Below, piece by piece: positions 23,046 through 34,143 of a stretch of 64,000 bases of DNA (within the stretch, counting starts at the first letter, position 1; the number at the start of each line of letters is the position of its first letter). The stretch is from Phaeosaccion multiseriatum (taxonomy: Eukaryota > Ochrophyta, other classes). Both the position numbers and the translations under genes were made by a program. The notes under the pieces were generated by a model. The model had not been told where the DNA came from. It saw nothing but the letters and a program-made list of their open reading frames with translations, and searched no databases. Location of the stretch: assembly GCA_965112735.1 (NCBI GenBank), contig OZ218951.1:2232001-2296000 (forward strand), written 5' to 3'.

Positions 23046-24319
23046 GAGGCGCAGGTCTCGAAGAGTACTGTCCGACGCAAGCGAATTTAATTATCTTCCC
23101 CCTCCGCTCTTCCCACTTTCACATTGAAAAAACCCCTCCCCTCCTTTTACACATTGAAGAAAAAAAAACTCTCTCCTCTTTTTCCATTGATAAAAGCACC
23201 TCCTCTCCTTTTATCACATCGAAAAAAAGCCCCTCTCCTCCTCTTTCACACTACGTACAGCTCCTCCCCTCCCCTCCCCTCCCCTCCCCTCCTCTTCCAC
23301 GCATCGTACCTTGTTCTGATGAATGGCGGCGGCCGCCAGAGAGTTCCTGGGCATGTACACAGTCCCACCACGCTCCGATATAGGCGAGCAGGCCCACTGC
23401 GGCACGGGCACACTCAGCTTGATGTTTAAGGTGCCCTTGCCGCGGTCCAGGCGGTCTGAGGGAGGGAGAGGAGGGGGGAGGGAGGGAGGGAGGGAGGGAG
23501 GGAGGGAGGGAGGGAGGGAGGGAGGGAGGGAGGGAGGGAGGGAGGGAGGGAGGAGCTTAGGTATTACGGGTGTGCTCCAAAGTAAGTACAAAGGAAGAAG
23601 GAAGGAGTTAAGAGAGAAATAAGAAGGAGAAGAAGGGGAGCAGACAAAAGACACTCACGCAAAAACAAACCCAAAAACACACACACACACACACGCCGAC
23701 ACGCACACGCACACGCACACACAGCATCCATCCCTTCATTCCTTCCTTCGCTCCCTCACCTGCCCACAGATGGAACATCCTGTCCCTGTTCCCCGAGGCC
23801 ATCTGCCCCACGATTCGAGCTCCGAGGGGAATGTCATCCACCAGCGGAGTGCCCCTCCACAGAGGACCATCTGAGCCCTTCACCCCACCACCCCCACGGA
23901 GTCCTTTCTTCCCTCCTCCTCCGCTGCCCTGGGGGTTGAGTATGGCCCCTTCGGGAAGGGCGTCCGCAGGGAAGACGAGCTGCTGCTTGTTGTCGCCCTT
24001 CTGCACGTGAATCTCATTAGCATGCACACCCAACAGGTGCCCGAGTTGGTTCTGGTTGGCAGGGATGCCCGACAGCACGGCGTTCATGTCGGATGGGTTG
24101 ACAATCACACCAATGGCAGAGCTCAGCACGTCCAGCAGCACCTACAGGGTAAGTAAGGGTAAGTAAGACAGGGCAGTTTTCAGTTGTCAGTTGTCAGTTT
24201 ATGTCACCTTATCAATATCGAACACCATAAATGGAATCGATATTAGGGGGGGACACGGTGAGGAGGAGCAGACTGTGGTTTGATGGATCGAGCGAGCCGT
24301 CTATAATCATATACACACC

Positions 24320-24367
<48 letters not shown>

Positions 24368-27300
24368 GAGGAGTGGTAGCGGGACGCACGTGAACTCCCC
24401 AAAACACCCCCAGCTCACCTTCATGGACTCCCTCTTACGCTTGGTGGAGCTCGTCACCAGCTCCACTATCACCTCTGGCGGCGGTCGAGGCGCCATACTG
24501 CTGCTGCCCCTCCTGTTGCTCCCGCTCACCTCCGCCTCCGCACCACCACCACCAGCCGCCGGCGCCGCCGCTGTTGCTGCCTTGGCAAGCTCATTCTTCT
24601 TCTGCTGCACCACAATGGGTCCAAAGATCTCCAGCAGCACGTCCTCAGCAGCAGGGAAGGAGCTCTGGCGTATCCACACGCGGATCTTCTCCGTGTCTGA
24701 CACGAGCCGGTAGATGAGCCACGCCACACACACCGAGTCCGCAACGGCTTCACGCAGACCCTAGTGGAGCAGTGGCGTGGGGGTTATTTGGGAGGGGGGA
24801 GGGGTTGGAGGGCGGGGGGGGGTGAGTGGGTGAGCGCGTGAGTGAGTGAATAGGTGAGTGGGTGAGTGAGTGCAAAGGGCGGGGAAGGTAGGGGCAGGGA
24901 CGGGAGGTGAAGCACTTCGTGTACCCCCCCCACCCCCCCCACCCCCCCATCCTCCATCCTCACTCTCCCCTTCCACTCTACTTCCCACACTCCCTCCTCA
25001 CTCTCCCCTCCCACTCACTCTACTTCCCTCACTGCCCTTCCCTCACTCCCTCCTCACTCTCCCCTCCCACTCACTCTACTTCCCTCACTGCCCTTCCCCT
25101 CACTCCCTCCTCACTCTCCCCTCCCAATCTACTTCCCATACTCCCTCCTCACTCTCCCCTCCCACTCACTCTACTTCCCCCACTGCCCTTCCCCTCACAC
25201 CTCACTCTGCCCTCACTGACGCATTGAACCAAAACTCACTGTCCTATGAACCAAAAACTCAAACTCTTACTACGAAGCATGACTTAATTGTATGAATCAA
25301 AAACTCTAGTGACTTGAGAACTAAAAACTCACCCCTGCTAGCTGCTCCTCCCCCACACGGCACATCCCTCGGGCGGTGCAGTTGCTCCGAAGACCACTGT
25401 CGAAGGAGAAGGGCACAGAGGGGGGGAACACACTCTCCATGTACGCGGCAGGCACCATGTCGCGGGTGAGGCTCGTTAAGGTTACTTTGAGGCCGCCCCC
25501 CTGAGACACACCACCGGCCTGAGGGGAGACAGGCAGGGAGGGAAGGAGGGAGCGAGGGAGGGGGCGAAGGGGTGAGGGGGTGAGTGGAAGTAGAGTGGAT
25601 TCTTTCCTCCAAATCAAAAGGTGGTCCGCGTCTCTCTACATCTCGCCCTCCCCGACAGACAGTAGCCCAGACACTCCCCACACTCTCCCTATATATACCC
25701 CCGATCTCCTACCCTCCACCGCATACCCCATGTTTATGATATATACCCAGTACCTCATACCGCATACCCCATGTTTATGATATATACCCAGTACCTCATA
25801 CCGCATACCCCATGTTTATGATATATATACCCAGTACCTCATACCGCATACCCCATGTTTATGATATATACCCAGTACCTCATACCGCATACCCCATGTT
25901 TATGATATATATACCCAGTACCTCATACCGCATACCCCATGTTTATGATATATACCCAGTACCTCAAACCGCATACCCCATGTTTATGATATATACCCAG
26001 TACCTCATACCGCATACCCCATGTTCATGATATATACCCAGTACCTCATACCGCATACCCCATGTTCATGATATATACCCAGTACCTCAAACCGCATACC
26101 CCATGTTTATGATATATACCCAGTGCCTCATACCGCATACCCGATGTTCATGATATATACCCAGTACCTCATACCGCATACCCCATGTTCATGATATATA
26201 CCCAGTACCTCAAACCGCATACCCCATGTTTATGATATATACCCAGTACCTCATACCGCATACCATGTTCATGATATATACCCAGTACCTTGTCCTTGAG
26301 CTTCTGCTTGCCCGTGGGGCGGCAGAGCATGAGCTGATCTTTAAAGGTCCACACGAGGAGGAGGCGCATCAAGTTGAGCTTGGCAGGGGGCATTCGGGAT
26401 GGGTCGTGGAGGATACGCGGTGTCGGGACCCCAAGCAAGCCTGCCACTCGTTGGGCCAGGTGTCGGGAGGTGCTGCTCAGCTGATAGGGGACCATATACA
26501 GAAAACAGAGCGACGGGGGGGGGGGGGGGAGGTTGGTGAGGGTGTGAGGGTGGACAGAGAGAGAGAGAGAGAGAGAGAGAAGCAGGGGTTGAAGTGTTAG
26601 AGTGGAGTATGGGAGGTAACAGGCCTGCACTTTTCACAACCACCACCCCAACCAACCAACCAACCATTGCTAAAGAAGGAGGCATACCGGCCCCCTCCTC
26701 CTTCCATCCCACCCTCCCCTTCTTCCCTCCCACCCTCCCCTCCTTCCCACCCTCCCCTCCTTCCCACCCTCCCCTCCTTCCCTCCCACCCTCTCCTCCCT
26801 CCCACCCTCCCCTCCTTCCCTCCCACCCTCCCCTTCTTCCCTCCCACCCTCTCCTCCCTCCCACCCTCCCCTTCTTCCCTCCCACCCTCTCCTCCTTCCC
26901 ACCCTCCCCTCCTTCCCTCCCACCCTCCCCTCCTTCCCTCCCACCCTCCCCTCCTTCCCTCCCACCCTCTCCTCGCTCCAACCCTCCCCTCCTTTCCCCC
27001 CCTTCCCTCACCTGGCGCATGCGTGAGTGTGCGAGGGCGTGTGCCTTCATGAAGCTATCCCTGTGCTTTTCCGCCAGGTTATTATAGGCAAAGAGCAGCC
27101 GCATCAGCATGATGGGCTCGGAGTACACCCCTCCGTCGAACTTGGCCTGCCCCACCATGGTCTTGGCCACAATACCATTGTACTCATCAGGATCGTCGTG
27201 AATCAACGGAGAAGTCACTCGAAAGGGCGTACGTGGCAAGGACAACGCCGCTGCCATGACAATGGCCTCTGCAATGACGCCCATCTGTGCTCCCAAGCCA

Positions 27301-29629
27301 ATCATCCTCCCCAGCAGCAAGTCCACCCCGAGCGAGGCGACAAAGGTTCCCATCACCGTCATGTCTCCGTCGTCGTCGGCTTGACTAATAAAGCCCGACT
27401 CATGCAGGGAAGCAAAGGCCCGTCCCATGTGCTCCATCTCCGGCGGCTCGATGACGTCAAGCAACACAGGTACCACCTTGGTGTCAAGCATGCTCTTGAG
27501 CCCTAGAATCACTGCATCCAATGGTTGCCGGTGCATCTCCCCTTCCTCAAACTCCGGCATGTGGGTGTCAAACAGCTCCCTCGAGTACAGCCGATACGCC
27601 GACCCTGGTCGTGTTCTTCCGGTCCTGCCTGCCCGCTGCGTTGCCGAAGCACGCGAAACCCATGTGGCCGCGAGCTGAGCCCGGTGGGTCAAAGGGTTGT
27701 ACTGCAGCTGCTTCTCCGTCCCCAGGCACACCACATGGTCCACGTCGGGGAGCGTTACTGAGGATTCCGCGGCGTTGGTTGCGATGATAATCTTAACCTC
27801 ATCCTGATCAGGGCGGGAGGGAGGGAGGGAGGGAGAGAGGCAGGGAGAGACGAGGCATGCTTAGGCTACGGCCGTGGGGTCGGATGGGATGGGAGATGAT
27901 GGGGGACATCAACGTGGTAAGTCCACACACACACGCAAACACACTCACTCACTCACACACTCACACACTCACACAAACATACACACACACACGCACACAC
28001 GCACCCACCCATGGACATGACGTACCGGTGCTCCAGGCTTGAATGCCTCCATCTGCTCCTCGAAGGGAATGTCTCCATGAATGGCAAGGCACTTGTACGT
28101 CACTCTTGTAGAGCGCACCTCCTCAAACTTGGAGGTTATCTCCACGATGTCACCCATTCCAGACACAAAGATGAGCACCGCCGAGCCGGGCTTGCCCACC
28201 GTCCTCGCCACCTGCACAGCAAGGGTGTATTGGAGGGCGTTGCTGCGGGTGGAGGGGGGCCCACCTCCTCCAGTCATTTGTGCAAGCTTGTCGGCGTCGT
28301 CGCCAACCCGATGGGGCAGCTGCAGCGCACTGCGAAGGTCCTCCGCAAAGTATGTGTCAATGGGAAAGCGACGCACCCCAACAAAGAGGGGCGGCTCCGG
28401 CACACCAAAGTACTGCTGATACATGGCCGCTGCAATGGTTGCGGACATCAAAATGAGCTTGATGCGGGGGTTGGTGGCCAGTAGCCTCCGTGCCATGAGG
28501 CACAAGATGTCCGTGTCCACACTCCGCTCGTGTACCTCGTCGATGATAAGGTGCGTGTGCTTGTCAAATGTCTCGGGGTGGTGTGCCATGAGTCGCACCA
28601 AATACCCCGTGGTCACGAACCAAATGCGCGTCTGTGGCGACTCCTCACGCATGCCGTGCCCCATGCGGTACCCCACCAGCTTGTCGTAGCCCGGCATGCT
28701 CTTGACACGGTCCATGAGGGCCCGTACGGCGATGCGTCTCGGCTGACTCACAAACATGCGCGTGTTGGGTACAGCGTCATAGATGATGAGCGGTACTCGG
28801 CTGCTCTTGCCGCACCCCGTCTCTCCGTGGATGATGGTCACCCGATGCTTGTCAACGTGCTCCAGAATGCGATCCCTGTGCTGATCAATGGGGAGAAGCG
28901 TCGTGTCCGCTGCTCTGTCCCACATTTCCTCATCCTCCACCTCCTCCTCCTCCACCTCCGCCTCCTCCGGCTCCTCTCCGTCGTTCCACGCCTCATTCTT
29001 CTGCTTGAGAAGAGCGGCGGTGGTGGAGTCCTTAGCCTTTGTTGCCTTTGTTGCCGACTTGGTAGTGGGCGAGGTGCTCGCATTCCGCCCCACCCGAGGG
29101 CTCGCTTGCTTCTTCCCAATCTCGTCCTGGGCCAGAAGGTCCTCGTACCACACCTCCTGATCGCTGTCGCCCGCCTCCACCTCCGCCTCTGCTTCCTCCC
29201 CCCCGTCCACCTCTCCTCCTCCCTCGCCGCCGCTGCTCAGCAGGAGGTCTATCTTCTTCGCCCCATCCCCCTTCCCTTTCCCTTCCCCCGTAGCAGCAGC
29301 AGCAGCAGCAGCCCCCGCCGCTAGCTTATGGAAGGTAGCACCATCGTACCAGTCCTTCGGCGAACCCTCTAGCAGGGGAACGACACTCTCCGAGCCTTCC
29401 TCACCGCCCTCCTGGCTCCGTCTCGCCTTGCCCCACAGCTTCGATAGCGTCCTCTGATAAGCGTAGGACACGCACACACCCGTCCAGGTGGGCAGGGGCA
29501 GCGACGCATCCTCCTCGAGGCGGGCCCCCCTGGCCATGGCGAGTAGCGCCTGCTCCTGTCCGTCCGTCAGCTCATTGCCGGCCAGCTTCATGCAGCGCAC
29601 AGCAGCAAGGCCGGGAAGGCCCTCGTCCT

Positions 29630-29661
<32 letters not shown>

Positions 29662-32600
29662 CGGGTAGACAGGTAGACAGGTAGACAGGTAGACAGGTAG
29701 GTAGACAGGCGGGTAGGTGGGCAGGCAGGAGGAGGGAAGGATGAGGACCAAACAGGAGAGGCGTAAGTGAATGGTATATACGAAGATGAGACGCGAAACA
29801 AACATTGATCGTGGCGTGCGTGCGTGCGTACGTATATGTGTGAGTGGGTGTGTGCGAGCATGAATGTGCACGAGGCAAGTCTGCCCCGTCTCTCCAATCG
29901 AGCTGGAGCTCACACTAACTAACCTGAGGTAGCACCGCCAAATCGGCACTGTTCTTGTTCAGAAAGTGCACCTCGGGGGCTCCGGAGCCCTTTTCGGACT
30001 CCTCGTCCAGAGGAAAGTCTGTGAGGAAGAGGAAGGGCGGGGGGTTGCGAGAGATGGGGTAGGTATAGAGCAGGGTGCTAAGAAGGGGCGAGCTCCCAGC
30101 TCTACACCTCTCTGCCCTCTAAAGAGGCCTCTCACGAAAGGAAAGGAAATCGTGCGTGCGGGAAGAGACGGAGAGGGCGTGGAGGGGGGGGGACTGAAGA
30201 GCGGATTGGCATCTCCGACCCCCCACCCTTTCAGGCAGACACACGGCAAGCCCCAGACAGAGACAGAGAGGCGATGATGGAAGCGTGTGTGTGCAGCTAA
30301 CAGCTAGCAGCTAGCAAAGTGGATCAGAAGAGGAGTAGAAATGATTAGCGGTTGGCACGGTGGTGTGTCTCCTTACCTTCCAGTGACTCCAGCCCATAGA
30401 GAGCCCGGCAGAACAGCAGAGCCATTGCCGTTTCGTCTGCCTCGCTCGCCCTGATTTTGGTGTTGGTTGATGGGAAAAGATTTCAAGCAAGCACGGAGAC
30501 AACAAGTAGAGGGTGAGCGAGCGTACGGAGCGGGAGTACAGATGATGGAGGAAGCTTCACCCCCATAGTCCCTCCTTCCCTCCTTCCAATCCCACCCTAG
30601 ACAGTCATCACAGACATCTCTCTTTGACGAACAAGGAGATTTCATTTGTCCCCGCCCCTCGTCCACTCCTCACTCACGAAGTATTGGCCACAAGCTGAAA
30701 GTCGGGCTCCTGTCCCCTGACCCACTCCAGCGTCTCCTTCGGCTTGCGCTCTCCGCGAATGAACTTGCTCAGCAGCATCAGCTTCTTTCCTCCTCCTCCT
30801 CCTCCTCCTCCTCCTCCTCCTCCTCCTCCTCCTCCTCCTCCTCCTCCTCCTCCTCCTCCTCCTCCTCCTTCACCTCCTCCTCCTCCTTCTCCTCCCTCCT
30901 GCGCGCCCCCCTGGCCTCCCTCGCCCCCATCCTCCCCGCTCTTATCCTCCATATCCTCCTGCTCCACAGCAAAGGCGCTAGTGGGCAGGTGACTCGTGTA
31001 GTCCGTGCCTATTAGAATGGCCCATTCGACCAACGCCGACTCGGAAAGCCCTACCGCCTTGGCCAGCGTCGTCCTATCCCACACGCGTGCCGAGGGTGCC
31101 TGCCCCTCCGTCAGCTCGAGCTCGTCGAAACGGATGTAACGACATTTGGCAAACATGTGGAAGTCGGAGTCATTGCCCAGCACGAAGGACCGCCCCTCGG
31201 GGTCTGAGGCACTCTCTTTGGCGATATCTGTGGCAAGCAAGGAGGGAGGGAGGGAGGGGGAGGGGGAGGGAGTGAGTGAGTGAGTGAGGGAGGAAGGGGG
31301 GGGGGAGGGGGGGAGGGAGAGAGGGAGAGAGGGAGGGAGAGAGAGAGGGAAGGAGGGAGGGAAGGAAGGAAGGAAGGAAGGAAGGAAGGAAGGAAGGAAG
31401 GAAGGAGGGAGGGAGGGAGGGAGGGAGGGAATGAGGGAGGGAAGGAGGGAGGGAGGGAGGGAGAGAGAGAGGGAGAGAGAGGGGAAGGAAGGAGGGAGGG
31501 CCGGGACGAAAGTGATCGCCACACAAACGTGTGAGAGATTGGGAGAGCAGGTGCGGTTCCGGGGGGGTGCGTGTAGGACAACAGAGTCGTGTTGATCCTC
31601 CTGCTCGCGGCTCCAACACCCGCATGACAGTGAGCCGAGGTGCCAGCATTGTGCTACTACCAGCACCCTGCTCCTGCTGTCCTCCTCTTCCTTCTCTCAT
31701 CCTGCCTCTCCTTCCCCCCCTCCCTCACCCCCACCCCGAAAGGAAGGTCTGCTGAAGTCCCTTGACTTACTTACCCTGGTCAGCCTCTCCTTCGCACTGC
31801 ACGCACTCCACGCCGAGCTGCTCCATCGTCACTCTCATCTGGGTGGTGGTAAGTGCCGGTGCCGGAAACCGAAGCCCCTCCGGGGGTCTGGCCCCATCTA
31901 GGCACCACCCGTGCAGTGCATCCCACTGCTCCCTCTGGCGCTCCTTCCTGGCCTTTTGGCACGCGGTCTTGAGCTGTCGATCACTCCCGTCCCAGTACGT
32001 GATGGGTTCGATGCCGGCTGTGACAGGGATGTTTGTTGTGTTGGTTTTGTTTTGTGTGAGAAGAAATGGTGTGTGTACGAGAGTCCCCCTCACAAGAAGA
32101 AAGAATCCAATCCAAATACAGCGAGGCCGAGCCGTGGTCGGACGCAGATGGAAAATTCAGAGGAATCGGCGGGGTGTTGAGGGCGGTGTGTGTTGATGCG
32201 GGAGGAACATACAGCAGAGGGGGACATCAGACCATTTCACTCTCCCCACTTCGGTCTGATCTGTCCGCCAGTCCGTCGGTACGCGTGAGTGCCTCACCTT
32301 CTCGCAGGAGTCTGATGGTTCTCGTTGCCATGGCATGCACTCTCTCAAAGTCTCCACCGAGATCGCTTCGCACCTCACCACCGCCACTGCCCCCGCCGCC
32401 ACCTGCTTTCGATGGAGCTCCCTCCTCTGCTGCTTGCTCTGGCTCCGGTGCTGGCGCCACAATGACATTGTCCCTTTCCATACAGGCGTGGGCCCACCCC
32501 GACCCATCTATGAGCAGTCGGTCTCCCTTCCTAAGGTCTGTTGTGTGTATCGAGAGGGAGCGGGTGACCAAATGCCGGCCACGGAGAGTGAGAAAAAAAT

Positions 32601-32949
32601 AAAGACGGAGATGTCATCCTTCTTAGCTCCGCCCCAGCCCCGCCCCCCCACGCCTCCTTCTCACAAAGGCACCCGCAGCAAATAGCGGAATCTTCTTCAC
32701 TACCTCCCCCCCTCTCCTCCTCCTCCCCCTCTCCTCCCCCCTTTCCTTCCTCAGTTCTTGGATACTGGGAATGGATAGTACTCTCTCTACCCTCTGTTCC
32801 ACTGCTCTTCCCTAGCAACTGTTGTAACCTCCGACAAGTACTTCGCTCCTCTCTGCCTTCCTCTCCGCTTTTCTTCCTCACTCACCTTCCCATCGGACGG
32901 TGCCGCCCAGCTGGGAGCTTATATAGCTTCGCAGACGCTTAACCCCCAT
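19151..32949 (-). CDS. XPG-type nuclease / DExH helicase / LOTUS-like fusion protein
   Basis: Fifteen exons: 32949-32886, 32537-32298, 32017-31775, 31227-30678, 30450-30377, 30018-29924, 29627-28026, 27803-27012, 26480-26289, 25518-25333, 24760-24419, 24141-23760, 23455-23310, 22608-19905 and 19713-19151. Phases agree at every junction, giving about 2724 residues. The N-terminus MGVKRLRSYI is the XPG/Asteroid start (Gly2 is part of the fold). Nuclease acids are Asp32 (LLIDG), Glu177/Glu179/Asp181 (CEGEAD), Asp202/Asp204 (LGNDSDF) and Asp258 (GTDY). A helicase follows: GETGCGKS near 688, DEVH near 785, SATI near 817, ATNAAESSVTLPD just after residue 956 and QRAGRTGR near 1011, then HA2-like sequence. 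Exon 14 has a SYGQ/RGG-rich region (about 1800-2070). LOTUS-like winged helices lie near 2094, 2170-2235, 2451 and 2658-2724. RNA processing in granules is the likely role (inferred). The last junction (19905 to 19713) is the least certain; exon 15 could be a separate gene. Confidence 0.75.
21240..21298 (-). repeat. GGA tract coding poly-Gly in the fusion protein
   Basis: Triplet repeat in exon 14 that separates the SYGQ-rich part from the first LOTUS-like segment. A similar tract lies at 22073-22138, and a shorter one near 20400-20430. Confidence 0.85.
22857..23045 (+). repeat. CAGG/CAGA tetranucleotide array in an intron
   Basis: About 47 units that switch from CAGG to CAGA, inside intron 13 of the minus-strand fusion gene. 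A TA run at 22624-22644 sits in the same intron. Confidence 0.9.
23459..23551 (+). repeat. GGGA array abutting a 3' splice site
   Basis: On the sense (minus) strand this is CCCT, ending at the acceptor of exon 13 (starts 23455), so the microsatellite itself is the polypyrimidine tract. Confidence 0.9.
24322..24364 (+). repeat. TA dinucleotide array in intron 11 of the fusion gene
   Basis: About 21 TA units, roughly 55 bp 3' of the donor of exon 11 on the sense strand. Confidence 0.9.
24955..25200 (+). repeat. C/T-rich minisatellite in intron 10 of the fusion gene
   Basis: About four copies of a roughly 55-65 bp unit built around ctccctcctcactctcccctcccactcactctacttccc. On the sense strand it is G/A-rich and lies in the donor-side half of the intron. 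Confidence 0.85.
25722..26289 (-). repeat. Minisatellite carrying copies of the intron's own 5' splice site
   Basis: About 14 tandem units of 39-43 bp. On the minus (sense) strand each begins GAGGTACTGGGTATATA and continues with catgaacatggggtatgcgg-type sequence. The first unit overlaps the true donor of exon 9 (GACAAG|GTACTGGG at 26289), so the 5' splice site has been amplified with the repeat. One unit (near 26122) has GTGCCT in place of GTACCT on the plus strand. Confidence 0.9.
26695..27000 (+). repeat. TTCCCTCCCACCCTCCCC minisatellite in intron 8 of the fusion gene
   Basis: About 17 units of 15-19 bp. On the sense strand the repeat is G/A-rich and starts just after the donor of exon 8 (27012). 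Confidence 0.9.
31240..31500 (+). repeat. GGGA/GGAA array in intron 3 of the fusion gene
   Basis: A purine run on the plus strand that reads CCCT/CCTT on the sense strand. It ends about 13 bp before the acceptor of exon 4 (31227). Confidence 0.9.
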
Positions 32950-33164
32950 CGTTCCTCCGCAGTACTCCGATCGCCTCAGCACTTCACGACCTCCCCTCCT
33001 TGTTGTTATCTCTGTCTCAGCTCCACTCTTTCTGCAGAGTGGGCGCTTCTCTTTTTGAGTGATCTGATCTGATCTGATCTCGAGGGGCCCCCCGGGTCCA
33101 GACGATGGGCGCCTAAAAGTAACGTTTTCTTCCAGTTGAATTTGCCCTGTCCCCACCCCGTGCT
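32950..33164. promoter_or_regulatory. Compact bidirectional promoter
   Basis: Only 215 bp separate the ATG of the minus-strand fusion gene (32949) from the ATG of the plus-strand secreted-protein gene (33165). The gap holds TGATC tandem repeats (about 33060-33083) and no open frame. Both starts are well supported, so the two genes must share promoter sequence. Core elements were not identified. Confidence 0.6.
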
Positions 33165-34143
33165 ATGCGTCTCAAGGCAACCATATCTCAAGCCCTCCTG
33201 GTGCTGCTCCTAGGAGTAGGAGGAGGAGGAGGAGGAGGAGGAGGAGCAGTATCAGGGCAAGGGATTAAGGAGGAGACAGAAGAAGAGAAGGGCGGAGGTG
33301 GGGTGGCCTCCACCTTCCCCCTGGCCTTTACCGGCGTAGTCGAGACCGTCGCGCACCTCGTGGACCGGACAAAGGACTACCCCCCTTGGTATGGGCGATA
33401 CGAGGTCTCCTACGATTATGGGAGGGGAAGGGCCAAGGCTGTCGTGACTCACGGTCTCGACAAGGGAAAGACCTTCCTTCGTAGATACGACGACAAAAAG
33501 GAGTACATGATTCGAGGCGGGGAGTACCCTGCATGCAGACGCAGTTATCTGGGGGAGGACATGCCGCTTCCCGTTCTGCCCTCCGACGAGGCAGCAGCCG
33601 CGGCAGTCAAGGCTGGCCGGGGAGGTGTGGCAGGGGAAGGCGTGTGGGTCAAAGACGACGAAATCGACGGCGAGGCACACGAGCACTGGGTACATGACGT
33701 GGTGAAAGGTAGGTGGGCATGGCTCCCGTGTTGAGTATGCTCTACGTGTATTCATTGGTCCCGTACTCATGCCGCCTGTGGCGGGACATGCCGTGCGGCC
33801 TCTCTCTGTCCTTTTCTCACCTGCCAAACCTCGTTTCCTCACTCGTAGGCTCTGTCTCTCCCTGCATCTGTCCCTCTCTCTCGTTCCATCTTGTGTAGGC
33901 TCCTCTCAGTACCACATCTGGCTGAACAAGCAAACAGGGCACCCCCGCAGGCTGACAGACGAGGCGCTACAGCCCGACGGATCTACCCAGGCCCTCATGA
34001 CGTACGAGCTCCACCTCAATGCCACTTCCCCCCCACATGATGACGCCTTCGACCTACCTCAGCCCTACACTCACAAGCTGTGCGAGCTGCATGTTGGGGG
34101 CTATCCGTACCTACACCTCTTCCAGCACCTCTTCCGCTTCTGA
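33165..34143 (+). CDS. Small secreted/ER protein, possibly ependymin-like fold
   Basis: Two exons, 33165-33708 and 33899-34143 (donor AAAG|GTAGGT, acceptor TGTAG, phase 1), give 262 residues. The N-terminus MRLKATISQALLVLLLGV is a clear signal peptide, followed by a GGA-coded poly-Gly run. The mature part has alternating beta-type sequence (WYGRYEVSYDYG, RAKAVVTHGLDKG, EYMIRGGEYPACRRS, YHIWLNKQTGHPRRLTDE, MTYELHLNAT), one NAT glycosylation site and two Cys (ACRRS, KLCELH). The layout of a soluble beta-sheet protein with a YHIW...TG.P motif recalls ependymin/LolA-type lipid-binding folds, but no diagnostic motif was found and function is open. It is divergent from the nuclease-helicase gene with a shared promoter. 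Confidence 0.75.

Noticed and set aside
25812-26030. Short frame of repeated YRIPHVYDIYPV units
   Set aside because: It comes from the intronic minisatellite with a 39-43 bp period, and the units drift between frames.
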